Notes: generated by a model not told the origin, from the sequence alone. 64,000 nucleotides of DNA from Flavobacteriaceae bacterium (GCA_002707025.1 PALG01000031.1:124001-188000); one strand, 5' to 3'. Shown: positions 1 through 10,046, numbered from the stretch's first letter. Program-made: numbers and translations.

Positions 1-489
1 TTTGGAAGGGAAAAACGGATTACGTTATACGATACGCTTATTCAGGATTTGGAAGAAGAAGAAATTGTAGCTGTTTTGGCACACGAAGTAGGGCACTACA
101 AAAGAAATCATATCATTTTCAATTTATTTGCTTCTACAATTACGACAGGATTCATGCTCTGGCTACTATCCCTTTTTGTGGGCTTACCCATTTTTTCGGA
201 AGCTTTGGGGGTAAGCACCCCTTCTTTTCATGTAGGTTTGATTGCCTTCGGAATTTTATACACGCCCATTTCAGAAATTATAGGGTTGCTTATGAATTAC
301 CTTTCCCGAAAGTTTGAATACCAAGCCGACGATTATGCAAAAAACACTTTTGAAGCTACTCCCTTGGTTTCAGCCTTAAAAAAACTATCCAAGAACAGTT
401 TAAGTAATCTTACGCCCCATCCGGCCTATGTTTTTATGCATTACTCCCACCCAACGTTATTACAGCGCTTCAAAAACCTTCAAAATTAG
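1..489 (+). CDS. M48 family (Ste24-type) zinc metallopeptidase, C-terminal part
   Basis: The 5' end lies outside the window; the frame is open from base 1, and the first in-frame ATG (base 49) is not the true start. The visible part has the zinc motif HEVGH (HExxH, about residues 33-37 of the fragment), two hydrophobic segments after it, and a downstream EYQADDYA segment that fits the second glutamate ligand region of Ste24/CAAX prenyl protease 1 proteins. Family members are integral membrane proteases. The stop at 487-489 is 52 bases before the RelA/SpoT gene. The fold assignment is firm; the substrate is unknown. Confidence 0.85.
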   Translation, partial: FGREKRITLYDTLIQDLEEEEIVAVLAHEVGHYKRNHIIFNLFASTITTGFMLWLLSLFVGLPIFSEALGVSTPSFHVGLIAFGILYTPISEIIGLLMNYLSRKFEYQADDYAKNTFEATPLVSALKKLSKNSLSNLTPHPAYVFMHYSHPTLLQRFKNLQN

Positions 490-541
490 AAATGGCGTAA
501 CTTTTGTTGTTCAATTTCCTACAAAGTAGTATTTTTAAACT

Positions 542-2746
542 ATGACACAAGTCGCCATAGAAGAAGAAAACAAGGAGATTGCCAAACAGTACAAAGAGCT
601 GTTAAAGATTAGCTACCGAACGCTTTCCGCTGAGGATAAAAAACTCATCCGGTCGGCTTTCGACGTCGCGGTGGATGCCCATAAGGACCAGCGTAGAAAA
701 AGTGGGGAAGCGTATATTTTTCACCCCATTGCGGTCGCCAAAATTGTGGCTTCAGAAATTGGACTCGATGCTACATCTATTGCTGCCGCCCTGCTTCATG
801 ATGTGGTAGAAGATACTTCCTATACCTTGGCCGATTTGGAGCAGATGTTTGGCGAAACGGTAGCGCGCATTGTGGATGGGCTAACAAAGATTTCTGCCTT
901 GGAGTACCAAAGCGATGTGTCCCTTCAGGCAGAGAATTTCCGAAAAATGTTGCTTACCCTCAATGAGGACATTCGCGTGATCATTATTAAAATTGCCGAC
1001 CGACTGCACAATATGCAAACCATGGATTCGATGCCCGCTCACAAGCAGGTGAAGATTGCTTCAGAAACCTTATATATCTATGCTCCGCTAGCTCACAGAA
1101 TTGGTTTGTACAATGTAAAAACAGAATTGGAAGATTTAGGCTTAAAATATACAGAACCTGATGTGTATCAAGATATTTTAAGCAAAATAAAGGAAAGCAA
1201 GGAAGAACAGGATGCCTATATCGAATCATTTTCCAAAACAATTAGGGATTCCCTAGACGCCGAAAAATTAAACTACAGTATCAAGGGAAGGCCTAAATCC
1301 ATCTTCTCGATTCGAAGGAAAATGATGAAGCAAAATGTAAGCTTCGATGAAGTATACGACAAGTTTGCCATTCGAATTATTTATAAAAGCGATGCTGAAA
1401 ATGAAAAGTTTCTAGCGTGGAAAATCTACTCTATAGTTACGGATCACTTTCGACCTAACCCCACACGGTTACGCGATTGGATTTCTTCTCCCAAATCGAC
1501 AGGCTACGAAGCCTTGCACATAACCGTTATGGGGCCTAAAGGCCGTTGGGTGGAAGTACAAATTCGAAGTGAACGCATGAACGAAATTGCCGAAAAAGGC
1601 TATGCGGCCCATTATAAATATAAAAATGTTGAAAAAGAAGATGGTGGTCTCGATGTTTGGCTGAATAAACTTCAGGATACCTTGGAAAATGCCCAGATTA
1701 GTGCTGTAGATTTTGTAGAGGAATTTAAACTGAATCTTTACGCCAAAGAAATCTTTGTATTCTCCCCTAAAGGAGATCTATACTCTTTGGCCAAAGGAGC
1801 CACTGCTCTGGATTTTGCCTTCCATGTGCATACCGAAGTGGGATCCCATACCCGAGGGGCGAAAGTAAATGGAAAATTAGTTCCTTTAAGCCATGAGTTA
1901 AAAAGTGGAGATCAGGTTGAAATTATTACTTCCGACAAAACGAAACCCTCCTCCAACTGGCTCAATTATGTCACGACGGGACGGGCCATATCCAAAATCA
2001 AGTCTTCCTTAAAAGACGAACAAAAACAAATTGCCGACGAAGGGAAAGTAGTATTGGCCCGTAAGCTGAAATCCCTTAAAATTACATTGGACCAAAAAAC
2101 GGTCAATCAGTTGGTGAATTATTTCAAACTGAAAACCAGTTTGGATTTATTTTATCGGGTAGGTGCTGGGATTATCGACAATCAGATGTTAAAGGATTTT
2201 GCTGCTTCCCGAAGCAATGCCTTTATGAACTTCTTTAAAGGAAGAATTAGAAAGCCTTCCAATACTGAAGAGGTGAATAAAGAGGAAATCACCATCAAAT
2301 ACGACCAGCTGGTTTTTGGAAAAGATGAAGAAAAACTGGACTATAAAATGTCTAAATGTTGCAACCCAATTCCAGGGGACGATGTGTTTGGATTTATCAC
2401 CGTAAACGAAGGGATTAAAGTTCATAAAAAGAACTGCCCCAATGCCATTCAGCTTCAGAGCAATTACAATTACCGAATCATTCAGGCGAAATGGATCGAT
2501 TCGAGTCAGCAGGATTTTAAAGCCACTTTAAATATTTCAGGAATTGACACCATAGGTCTCGTAAACAAGGTTACCAAAGTGGTTTCCAACAACCATCACA
2601 TCGATATGAAAAGTGTTCATTTTGATAGTAACGATGGTACTTTTACAGGAAAAATTATTGTCGTGGTAAAGAACAAGGCCATTCTTGATAATTTGGTTAA
2701 AAACATTAAAAAAATAAACGGGATAGATAAAGTTAGCCGTGCATAA
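542..2746 (+). CDS. bifunctional (p)ppGpp synthetase/hydrolase, RelA/SpoT family
   Basis: This enzyme makes and degrades the stringent-response alarmone (p)ppGpp. At 734 residues it has the usual full length of a long Rel protein. In order: an HD hydrolase domain (FHPIAVAKIV, then ALLHDVVEDT near residue 85), a synthetase domain (RPKSIFSIRRKM; the STGYEALHITV segment near residue 325), a TGS domain (EIFVFSPKGDLYSLAKGAT, near residue 400), and a C-terminal ACT domain. The intact HD motif argues that hydrolase activity is kept. The start is an ATG 52 bases after the upstream protease. A Fur-family gene follows after 24 bases and may be cotranscribed, although a -7 box lies in that gap. Confidence 0.95.
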   Translation: MTQVAIEEENKEIAKQYKELLKISYRTLSAEDKKLIRSAFDVAVDAHKDQRRKSGEAYIFHPIAVAKIVASEIGLDATSIAAALLHDVVEDTSYTLADLEQMFGETVARIVDGLTKISALEYQSDVSLQAENFRKMLLTLNEDIRVIIIKIADRLHNMQTMDSMPAHKQVKIASETLYIYAPLAHRIGLYNVKTELEDLGLKYTEPDVYQDILSKIKESKEEQDAYIESFSKTIRDSLDAEKLNYSIKGRPKSIFSIRRKMMKQNVSFDEVYDKFAIRIIYKSDAENEKFLAWKIYSIVTDHFRPNPTRLRDWISSPKSTGYEALHITVMGPKGRWVEVQIRSERMNEIAEKGYAAHYKYKNVEKEDGGLDVWLNKLQDTLENAQISAVDFVEEFKLNLYAKEIFVFSPKGDLYSLAKGATALDFAFHVHTEVGSHTRGAKVNGKLVPLSHELKSGDQVEIITSDKTKPSSNWLNYVTTGRAISKIKSSLKDEQKQIADEGKVVLARKLKSLKITLDQKTVNQLVNYFKLKTSLDLFYRVGAGIIDNQMLKDFAASRSNAFMNFFKGRIRKPSNTEEVNKEEITIKYDQLVFGKDEEKLDYKMSKCCNPIPGDDVFGFITVNEGIKVHKKNCPNAIQLQSNYNYRIIQAKWIDSSQQDFKATLNISGIDTIGLVNKVTKVVSNNHHIDMKSVHFDSNDGTFTGKIIVVVKNKAILDNLVKNIKKINGIDKVSRA

Positions 2747-2752
2747 AATACC

Positions 2753-2760
2753 TAACTTTG
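2753..2760 (+). promoter_or_regulatory. candidate -7 box for the Fur-family gene
   Basis: TAACTTTG matches the Bacteroidota -7 consensus TAnnTTTG and ends 10 bases before the ATG of the next gene. No convincing -33 TTTG lies upstream, and the region overlaps the end of the RelA/SpoT gene. The assignment rests on the box alone. Confidence 0.4.
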
Positions 2761-2770
2761 CCTTTTTGTT

Positions 2771-3223
2771 ATGAGCACACAAACTGAAAAAAATAACCAA
2801 GCCATCGTTAAACAGGTTTTTACCGATTTTCTTGAAGAAAAAGGACATCGGAAAACCCCAGAACGATATGCGATTCTTCAGGAGATTTATGAACACGATG
2901 ACCATTTTGATATTGAATCCTTGTATATCAATATGAAAAATAAAAACTATCGTGTAAGTCGTGCAACCCTCTATAACACCATTGAATTACTTTTGGAATG
3001 TGGATTGGTTCGAAAGCATCAATTTGGACAAAACCAGGCGCACTACGAAAAGTCTTACTTCGATAAGCAACACGATCACGTAATACTAACCAATGGGGAA
3101 GTGATTGAGTTTTGTGATCCGCGTATCCAAACCATAAAAAAAACCATTGAAGAAGTATTCGATATTGAAATAACCAAACATTCACTTTATTTTTACGGAA
3201 ATCGTAAAAATTCAGAAAAATAA
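2771..3223 (+). CDS. Fur family transcriptional regulator
   Basis: 150 residues. It has a winged-helix N-terminal half ([20 protein letters not shown] and [19 protein letters not shown]) followed by the metal-sensing region with the QHDHV motif. The segment after HDH, where many Fur proteins carry a structural-zinc CxxC pair, reads [14 protein letters not shown]: there is no CxxC and only one cysteine. Metal-dependent repression of iron or zinc genes is expected for the family, but which metal is sensed cannot be read from the sequence. It sits between the RelA/SpoT gene and purA, 8 bases before purA, so it is probably cotranscribed with purA. Confidence 0.92.
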   Translation: MSTQTEKNNQAIVKQVFTDFLEEKGHRKTPERYAILQEIYEHDDHFDIESLYINMKNKNYRVSRATLYNTIELLLECGLVRKHQFGQNQAHYEKSYFDKQHDHVILTNGEVIEFCDPRIQTIKKTIEEVFDIEITKHSLYFYGNRKNSEK

Positions 3224-3231
3224 CCGAACCT

Positions 3232-4503
3232 ATGGCTGTAGACTTACTCTTGGGACTCCAATGGGGAGACGAAGGAAAAGGAAAAATTGTTGACGTTCTT
3301 ACCAAAAATTATGACATTATTGCCCGCTTTCAAGGAGGTCCCAATGCGGGACATACCCTAGAATTTGACGGTATTAAGCATGTTTTGAGAACCATTCCTT
3401 CAGGAATTTTTCATGAGGATTCCATTAACTTAATTGGAAATGGAGTGGTTATCGATCCAGTGGTCTTGGTAAAAGAATTAGAAGGTTTGGAGCAATTCAA
3501 TATCGATTATAAAGCCAAGCTTTTAATTTCCAGAAAAGCACACCTCATTCTTCCAACGCATAGATTACTCGATGCAGCTAGTGAAGCGGCCAAAGGGAAA
3601 GCCAAAATTGGCTCTACCCTTAAAGGGATTGGTCCTACTTATATGGACAAGACCGGAAGAAACGGAATTCGCGTAGGTGATATTGAAATGGCCAACTGGA
3701 AAGAAAAGTACCGCGCTCTTGCCAATAAACATGAAGGCATGATCGATTTTTATGATGTGGACATCCAATACGATTTGGATGATATGGAGAAGGAATTTTT
3801 TGCAGCAGTCAAAAAGCTAAAACAACTACAATTTATTGATAGTGAAGAGTATTTACACCAAGCACTAAGAAATAATAAACCGATTCTTGCAGAAGGTGCC
3901 CAAGGATCGCTGTTGGACATCGATTTTGGAACATACCCTTTTGTCACCTCTTCCAATACCACTGCTGCAGGAGCTTGCACAGGCTTAGGGGTGGCGCCAA
4001 ATACCATTAAAGAGGTTTTTGGAATCTTCAAAGCCTATACTACGCGAGTGGGTAGTGGCCCCTTCCCTACCGAACTTTTTGATACGGTTGGAGAAAAAAT
4101 GGCTAAAATTGGAAACGAATTTGGAGCTGTAACAGGCCGCCCCAGGCGTTGTGGCTGGCTGGATTTAGTGGCTTTAAAATATGCCGTTCAAGTAAATGGA
4201 GTGACTCAGTTAATGATGATGAAAGGAGATGTCCTTAGCGGTTTTAAAACCCTAAAAGTGTGTACTGCCTACAAATATAAAGGAGAAACCATTACCCATC
4301 TTCCTTATAATATTGAAGAAGAGAATGTGACTCCCGTCTATACCGAAATGCCTGGATGGAAGGAAGATCTTACCAAAATGACCGAGACTTCCCAATTTCC
4401 AAAGGAGTTGAACGATTATATTGACTTCTTGGAAAAAGAACTGGAAGTCCCCATTAAAATTGTCTCGGTAGGGCCCGACAGAAAACAAACCATTCACAGA
4501 TAA
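3232..4503 (+). CDS. purA: adenylosuccinate synthase
   Basis: Catalyses the GTP-dependent ligation of IMP and aspartate, the first committed step of AMP synthesis, in the cytosol. The N-terminus carries the nucleotide-binding signature GLQWGDEGKGKIVDVLT, followed by GGPNAGHT and later GRPRRCGWLDLVALKYA, all diagnostic of PurA. 423 residues is the normal length. The ATG is 8 bases after the Fur-family gene. It is 11-47 bases upstream of the OstA-like gene, depending on that gene's start. Confidence 0.97.
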   Translation: MAVDLLLGLQWGDEGKGKIVDVLTKNYDIIARFQGGPNAGHTLEFDGIKHVLRTIPSGIFHEDSINLIGNGVVIDPVVLVKELEGLEQFNIDYKAKLLISRKAHLILPTHRLLDAASEAAKGKAKIGSTLKGIGPTYMDKTGRNGIRVGDIEMANWKEKYRALANKHEGMIDFYDVDIQYDLDDMEKEFFAAVKKLKQLQFIDSEEYLHQALRNNKPILAEGAQGSLLDIDFGTYPFVTSSNTTAAGACTGLGVAPNTIKEVFGIFKAYTTRVGSGPFPTELFDTVGEKMAKIGNEFGAVTGRPRRCGWLDLVALKYAVQVNGVTQLMMMKGDVLSGFKTLKVCTAYKYKGETITHLPYNIEEENVTPVYTEMPGWKEDLTKMTETSQFPKELNDYIDFLEKELEVPIKIVSVGPDRKQTIHR

Positions 4504-4550
4504 ACAAGTTTTTATTGGTATTTTCGTTAACTGTACACAAAACCACTTTG

Positions 4551-6314
4551 TTGAAAATATCAGCTTACATAATTGTTTTCCTTCTTTTTTTCTTCGGAAG
4601 CCTTGCCTCGGCTCAAGTAAAAGTGATCGATACCACCAAAACTACCAAAGTGTCGGTGCAATCAGGTTACTTTGAAAAAAAACCGGAATTTCCTGAAGCC
4701 ATTATTTATACCCGTGACGATAGCGGTCAAGTCTACATTGTACATGAAGGGGTAGAAATGTGGTGCGATCAGGCTTTTGTCTATTTCAAGGATAATTTTG
4801 TAAAAGCCTACGGAAACGTTCGGATTTCCCAAGGGGACACCGTAAGCATGCGAAGCAAATACGGAGAATACAACGGTAACACCTCATTTGCCTTTGCGGC
4901 AGGCGATGTCATACTCACCGAACCTAAAACTACCCTACAGACAGATACCCTGTATTTCGACCGAATAAAACAACAGGCCTATTACCGTTCGGGCGGAACC
5001 GTTCGGGATACAGCAAGTACGCTTACAAGCCGGATTGGACGCTACTACGCCGAAACAAAAAAGTATCAATTTCTTTCGCAGGTAAAGATCGTGAATCCTA
5101 AATATACGGTTCATTCGCCACAATTGGATTTCTATTCGGAAAGCGGCGTGGCATATCTCTACGGAAAATCGACCATTGAAAGCGAAACCAGTACCGTGTA
5201 TTGCGAAAGAGGTTATTACAACACTAGAAATAACACGGGGCATTTTGTGAAAAACTCACGGGTAGATTACAATAATAGAATTCTTTATGGTGACAGTATT
5301 TACTTCGATAGAAACATCGGTTTTGCTTCAGCCACAAACAACATAAAAGTCTTGGACACCCTTAACAAAAGTGTGATTAAAGGCCATTATGCGGAAGTTT
5401 TTCGGGACAAGGATTCGGTATTTATTACCAAGAGAGCAGTCGCCATTACCCTTCAGGAAAATGATTCGGTATATATACATGCCGATACCCTTCGAGTTAC
5501 GGGAAAACCCGAAAACCGTGTCATTCGAGGGTTCTACCGAGCCAGAATGTTTAAAAGAGGACTGGAAGGGGAACAACCCACGAGTGGAAAATGTGATTCT
5601 ATCTTTATTGACGAGAAAAAGGGAATTACCAAACTACTCCGAAACCCCATCTTATGGAGCGGTGAAAATCAAATGACCGGTGATACCATTCATATCCTTA
5701 ACAACAAACTTACCGACGAATTGGATACCCTAAAAGTATTTAATAATGCTTTTTTGGTTCAGAAGGATAGTTTAATGGACAATGCCTACAACCAAGTGAA
5801 AGGGGAACGGCTTATTGGGTTGTTCACTAACAATCAGTTGGATACCGTCAACATGATTAAGAACACCGAGGTGATTTACTATTCCCGAAATGATAAAAAT
5901 GAATTGGTAGGAATTAACAACACCACCTCCAGTTCCATACAGATGTACTTGGAAGAACAACAAATTATTGGCATCCGTTTCATCAAAAAAGTTCCAGGAA
6001 AAGTATATCCTCCTTCAGAATTTCCCGAAAACGCCCGAATCTTAAAAGGGTTTATTTGGCGTGGTGACGAACGACTAATGACCAAAGAAGATTTATTTAA
6101 AGGAAAAGCTGCCCCTTTTCTACCCAAGATCAAAGGAATCCCATTACCCGAAGACGAAGGTGAGTTTTTTGAGGATGTCCCTGAAGAGGATATGGATATT
6201 CCGGAATACTCCAAACTGAAACCGAAAGACTTTCAAAATCGGGAAGACGACCCCAAGTTTCAAACGCAAAAGAGCGATTCTTTACAAGTTGACAAACCCA
6301 AGGAAAACGAATGA
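4551..6314 (+). CDS. OstA-like exported protein (LptA/OstA N-terminal domain)
   Basis: There is no ATG near the 5' end. TTG at 4551 gives a compact signal peptide (KISAYIIVFLLFFFGSLASAQ) and about 587 residues; TTG at 4515 would add 12 residues before it. Repeated short beta-strand segments of the type YGNVRISQGDTV, GDVILTEPKTTL and LYGDSIYFDR follow, as in OstA/LptA-fold proteins that bind LPS in the periplasm. The C-terminal 60 residues are charged and proline-rich (PLPEDEGEFFEDVPEEDMD). I infer a role in LPS transport or outer-membrane assembly. The class III aminotransferase gene follows 3 bases after the stop, so the two are likely cotranscribed. Confidence 0.8.
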   Translation: MKISAYIIVFLLFFFGSLASAQVKVIDTTKTTKVSVQSGYFEKKPEFPEAIIYTRDDSGQVYIVHEGVEMWCDQAFVYFKDNFVKAYGNVRISQGDTVSMRSKYGEYNGNTSFAFAAGDVILTEPKTTLQTDTLYFDRIKQQAYYRSGGTVRDTASTLTSRIGRYYAETKKYQFLSQVKIVNPKYTVHSPQLDFYSESGVAYLYGKSTIESETSTVYCERGYYNTRNNTGHFVKNSRVDYNNRILYGDSIYFDRNIGFASATNNIKVLDTLNKSVIKGHYAEVFRDKDSVFITKRAVAITLQENDSVYIHADTLRVTGKPENRVIRGFYRARMFKRGLEGEQPTSGKCDSIFIDEKKGITKLLRNPILWSGENQMTGDTIHILNNKLTDELDTLKVFNNAFLVQKDSLMDNAYNQVKGERLIGLFTNNQLDTVNMIKNTEVIYYSRNDKNELVGINNTTSSSIQMYLEEQQIIGIRFIKKVPGKVYPPSEFPENARILKGFIWRGDERLMTKEDLFKGKAAPFLPKIKGIPLPEDEGEFFEDVPEEDMDIPEYSKLKPKDFQNREDDPKFQTQKSDSLQVDKPKENE

Positions 6315-6317
6315 CCC

Positions 6318-7499
6318 ATGCTGAAGGATTTCCTAAAATACCAAGCACAAACGAGTCCGCACCCCTTAGCCATGGAAGTCTCCCATGCCAAGGGAAGCTA
6401 CATTTATGATACGCAAGGAAATGCCCACTTAGACTTTGTGGCTGGGGTTTCGGCCTGTAGCTTGGGACACTCCCACCCCGCCGTGGTAAACGCCGTAAAA
6501 GCACAAATGGAGCAGTATGCGCACGTCATGGTATACGGGGAATATGCCCAAAAACCTGCCGTGGAACTTTCCAAGCTTCTTGCCGAACAGTTACCTGAAA
6601 CACTAAACACCACATATTTAGTAAATAGCGGCACAGAAGCCATTGAGGCCTCCCTAAAGTTGGCCCGAAAAGCTACTGGGAGAAGCGAGATTCTCTTTGC
6701 ACACAATGCCTATCATGGAAATACCATGGGCTCCATGAGCGTGATGGATTTTGAAGAACGAAAAAAACCGTTTTTACCCCTTATTCCCGATTGCCACGCC
6801 ATTGCCTTTAACGATCCTTCCGCTGTTGAAAGGATTACCAAAAATACTGCTGCCGTTATCCTGGAAACTATTCAAGGAGGGGCTGGTTTTATTCTTCCAA
6901 AGGAACATTTTCTTCAGAAAGTAAAACAACGATGTATTGAAATGGGAGCTTTACTGATTTTGGATGAGATTCAGCCCGGTTTTGGCCGTACTGGAAAATT
7001 GTTCGGTTTTCAGCACTTCGATGTTGTCCCAGACATTTTGGTCATGGGGAAAGGTATGGGCGGCGGACTTCCCATAGGAGCTTTTACCGCTTCAGAAGTA
7101 TTGATGGCGCAGTTAAAGGACAACCCTAAGTTGGGACACATCACTACTTTTGGAGGAAACCCCGTGATTGCTTCGGCAGCCATGGCAACACTGAAGGAAC
7201 TCACACAAACTACCCTCATTGAGCAAACCCTGGAAAAAGAACAGCTCTTCAGAAAACAATTACAACATCCACTCATTAAAGAGATAAGAGGCAAAGGATT
7301 GATGCTGGCGGTGATTGTGGAAACTCCCGAATTGGCTTCCCAAATTATTCTAGAATGTCAAAAGCGCGGACTCATCCTTTTTTGGCTATTGTTTGAGCAT
7401 CGTGCCATTCGAATTACCCCTCCCCTAACTATTTCCAAAGAAGAAATAAAAAAAGGGTGTGCCATATTGACCGAAGTAATGGATAATTTTATTTCTTAA
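6318..7499 (+). CDS. class III PLP-dependent aminotransferase (acetylornithine aminotransferase-like)
   Basis: 393 residues, fold type I aminotransferase. Visible hallmarks are NSGTEAIEASLKLARKAT (cofactor phosphate-binding region), ILDEIQPGFGRTGKLF, and the PLP-lysine segment VMGKGMGGGLPIGAF, with the lysine near residue 248. The family includes acetylornithine, ornithine and 4-aminobutyrate aminotransferases, so the exact substrate is open. It starts 3 bases after the OstA-like gene. Its position next to envelope and TPR genes does not settle its pathway, and no arginine biosynthesis genes lie nearby. Confidence 0.85.
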   Translation: MLKDFLKYQAQTSPHPLAMEVSHAKGSYIYDTQGNAHLDFVAGVSACSLGHSHPAVVNAVKAQMEQYAHVMVYGEYAQKPAVELSKLLAEQLPETLNTTYLVNSGTEAIEASLKLARKATGRSEILFAHNAYHGNTMGSMSVMDFEERKKPFLPLIPDCHAIAFNDPSAVERITKNTAAVILETIQGGAGFILPKEHFLQKVKQRCIEMGALLILDEIQPGFGRTGKLFGFQHFDVVPDILVMGKGMGGGLPIGAFTASEVLMAQLKDNPKLGHITTFGGNPVIASAAMATLKELTQTTLIEQTLEKEQLFRKQLQHPLIKEIRGKGLMLAVIVETPELASQIILECQKRGLILFWLLFEHRAIRITPPLTISKEEIKKGCAILTEVMDNFIS

Positions 7500-7639
7500 A
7501 AACAGCCAAATAACCTATCTATCAAAGGATTAGATCACCTCCTTGAATGTTGATAAGCTTGTTAAAAACAAAAAGGGCACAACAATTGATTTGCTTTATT
7601 CATTAGTATATTTAATTATAGAAAAGTTAACCTCTGCGT

Positions 7640-9040
7640 ATGCAATTAAGCCCAAACGAGCATAACAACTTCTCACTTACCCGTTTCGAATCTATGTTAA
7701 AAACTAATGATGTGTATTTCTTCGACTCTGAAGAATTCGAGGAAATCATTCATTATTACTTAGAGAACGGGAAGATGGCACTTGCGAAAAAAGCAACTAA
7801 GTTAGGTTTGGAGCAACATCCTACAGCGACCAACTTAAAGCTGTTTCAGATAGAGATGTTCATTTTTGAAGGGAAATTGGACATTGCAGAGCAATTGCTT
7901 GACGAACTGTACCTTTTGGAACAATCCAATGAGGAAATTTATATTCAAAAAGCCAACATCTACTCGCGGAAGGATAATCATAAAAAAGCCATCCTTCTTC
8001 TTGAAAAGGCTTTACATATTACGGAAGACCAAGTAGATGTATTATCACTTTTAGGCATGGAGTACCTCTTTTTGGAGGATTTTGAAAATGCCAAGTATTA
8101 TTTCATGCGCTGTTTGGAAAGTGACGATCAGGATTATTCGGCCTTGTACAATATTATTTATTGTTTCGACTTTTTGGAGCAACACGAAGAAGCTATTGAG
8201 TACTTGAATGTATTTTTAAATAGCAACCCTTATTGCGAAGTAGCTTGGCACCAATTGGGCAAACAATACTATCAATTAAAAGCATACAAAAAAGCCTTGG
8301 CAGCTTTTGACTTTGCCATTATTAGTGACGACCGCTTTATAGGCGCCTATCTGGAAAAAGGGAAAGTTCACGAAAAACTCAAAGAATACGAGCGTGCCAT
8401 CGAAAGCTATACCATCACGCTAAGTCTAGACGACCCTACTTCGTTTGCCCTATTGAGAATTGGAAAGTGTCACGAAAAAATGGGAAACTTGGAGTTAGCA
8501 CTTCAATTTTACACAAAATGTGTAGAAGAAGACTCCTTATTGGATAAGGCTTGGATTGCTATTACCGATTTTTATTTCCGAAGTAAAAACTATCAAAAAG
8601 CACTTTATTACATAGAAAAAGCCATCAATATTGATAGCGAAAATGTGCTGTATTGGAAACGATACGCCAAAATCAATAAACGCCTCCAACTCTTTGAAGA
8701 AGCCGAACACGGCTACCGAAGAAGCATCGAATTGGGAAATTATGAAATGGACACATGGCTATCCCGATGTGATATTTTACTGCAACTAGGCGAATACAAT
8801 GCTGCGATTAACAATCTTTTACAAGCCATGGAGTTTTACCCGGAAAATGCCGAGATTGAATTCCGTTTGGCTGGTTTGTATTATTCCCTTTCAGAACTGA
8901 ATAAAGGAGCTTTCCACCTAAGAAATGCCTTAGATCTAGATGAAGAGTTTATCCTTATCCTAGAAGAGCTTTTCCCTAACATCCTTCACAAAAAAGAGGT
9001 GCTTCAATTAATTGAAAATCATCAAAATCCTTCGGCTTAA
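7640..9040 (+). CDS. tetratricopeptide repeat protein
   Basis: 466 residues made almost entirely of TPR-like helical pairs, for example AILLLEKALHITEDQVDVLSL, YYFMRCLESDDQDYSALYNI and ALAAFDFAIISDDRFIGAYL. About ten repeats can be counted. There is no signal peptide or membrane segment, so it is probably a cytosolic scaffold. It is preceded by a 140-base AT-rich gap and followed 34 bases later by the first DUF368 gene. Partners are unknown. Confidence 0.85.
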   Translation: MQLSPNEHNNFSLTRFESMLKTNDVYFFDSEEFEEIIHYYLENGKMALAKKATKLGLEQHPTATNLKLFQIEMFIFEGKLDIAEQLLDELYLLEQSNEEIYIQKANIYSRKDNHKKAILLLEKALHITEDQVDVLSLLGMEYLFLEDFENAKYYFMRCLESDDQDYSALYNIIYCFDFLEQHEEAIEYLNVFLNSNPYCEVAWHQLGKQYYQLKAYKKALAAFDFAIISDDRFIGAYLEKGKVHEKLKEYERAIESYTITLSLDDPTSFALLRIGKCHEKMGNLELALQFYTKCVEEDSLLDKAWIAITDFYFRSKNYQKALYYIEKAINIDSENVLYWKRYAKINKRLQLFEEAEHGYRRSIELGNYEMDTWLSRCDILLQLGEYNAAINNLLQAMEFYPENAEIEFRLAGLYYSLSELNKGAFHLRNALDLDEEFILILEELFPNILHKKEVLQLIENHQNPSA

Positions 9041-9046
9041 TTTCCC

Positions 9047-9054
9047 TATTTTTG
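9047..9054 (+). promoter_or_regulatory. candidate -7 box for the DUF368 pair
   Basis: TATTTTTG is a full match to TAnnTTTG and lies 20 bases before the ATG at 9075. No TTTG occurs at the expected -33 distance, so this would be a weak or activator-dependent promoter. It begins 7 bases after the stop of the TPR gene. Confidence 0.45.
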
Positions 9055-9074
9055 AGTTTTATTCAAAATAGCAC

Positions 9075-10046
9075 ATGAAATCCCGAAGATTTTTTGATTA
9101 TGCCATTATCAGCCTCAAAGGAATAGCCATGGGAGCTGCCGACGTAGTACCCGGGGTTTCTGGAGGTACCATCGCTTTTATTTCCGGTATTTACGAAGAG
9201 CTCATAGAAACCATTCACCAACTGGATCTAGGCTTTTTTAAAGTACTGAAAAAACAAGGCTTTAAAACGGCATGGAAACAATACAACCTGTCGTTTTTAG
9301 TAGCCCTATTTGGGGGAGTCCTTGTGAGCATCCTATCTTTGGCAAAATTGATTACCTTTCTTTTAGCTACATACCCCCTATTGGTCTGGGGATTCTTTTT
9401 TGGACTGGTTGTAGCAAGTATCTTATACGTGGGAAAACAAATTACCCAATGGAACTTCAAAACTGTCCTAGCCTTACTCATCGCCGTGGCGATTTCCTAT
9501 TTCATTACTATTGCAGAACCCATTGGTACGCCCGACAAGATTTGGTTTCTTTTTCTCGCCGGTTCAATTGCCATTATAGCCATGATTTTACCTGGGGTTT
9601 CGGGAGCCTTCATACTGTTGTTACTTGGGGCTTATTCGGCCATTATGAATGTTTTAAATGGGCTGCGCGAAGGGGTGAAGCAACTAAGTTGGGAACTGAT
9701 CTCTGAACCCTTGTTAAGGCTTTCGGTATTTGCATTGGGAGCTATTGTAGGGTTAAAATTATTCAGCAAGGTATTGAATTGGTTATTTCAGCATAAAAAA
9801 AACAGCACATTAGCGGTATTAACAGGTTTCATGATTGGAGCCCTTAATAAAATATGGCCCTGGAAAGAAGTACTTTCCTTTCGAACAAACAGTCATGGCG
9901 AAGAAGTTCCTTTTCTCGAAAAAAGTATCCTCCCATCCCATTTTGAAGGAGACCCTAAAGTGTTATGGGTAATGATCCTTGCCGTAGTTGGCTTTCTAAC
10001 AATTTTCCTTTTGGAAAGACTTGCAGTACAAAAAAAGAAATCCTAA
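9075..10046 (+). CDS. DUF368 polytopic membrane protein, undecaprenyl-phosphate translocase family
   Basis: 323 residues with about eight membrane segments. The two half-repeats of the family are visible: GAADVVPGVSGGTIAF near residue 20 and ILPGVSGAFILLLLGAY near residue 175. DUF368 proteins have been shown in other bacteria to recycle undecaprenyl phosphate across the cytoplasmic membrane; that this copy does so is inferred. Its stop overlaps the start of a second DUF368 gene (TAATG), so the two are almost certainly translated from one message. Confidence 0.85.
   Translation: MKSRRFFDYAIISLKGIAMGAADVVPGVSGGTIAFISGIYEELIETIHQLDLGFFKVLKKQGFKTAWKQYNLSFLVALFGGVLVSILSLAKLITFLLATYPLLVWGFFFGLVVASILYVGKQITQWNFKTVLALLIAVAISYFITIAEPIGTPDKIWFLFLAGSIAIIAMILPGVSGAFILLLLGAYSAIMNVLNGLREGVKQLSWELISEPLLRLSVFALGAIVGLKLFSKVLNWLFQHKKNSTLAVLTGFMIGALNKIWPWKEVLSFRTNSHGEEVPFLEKSILPSHFEGDPKVLWVMILAVVGFLTIFLLERLAVQKKKS

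Noticed and set aside
9272-9706. Plus-strand open frame of 144 codons
   Set aside because: It is a different frame inside the first DUF368 gene; the DUF368 frame has clear family motifs.
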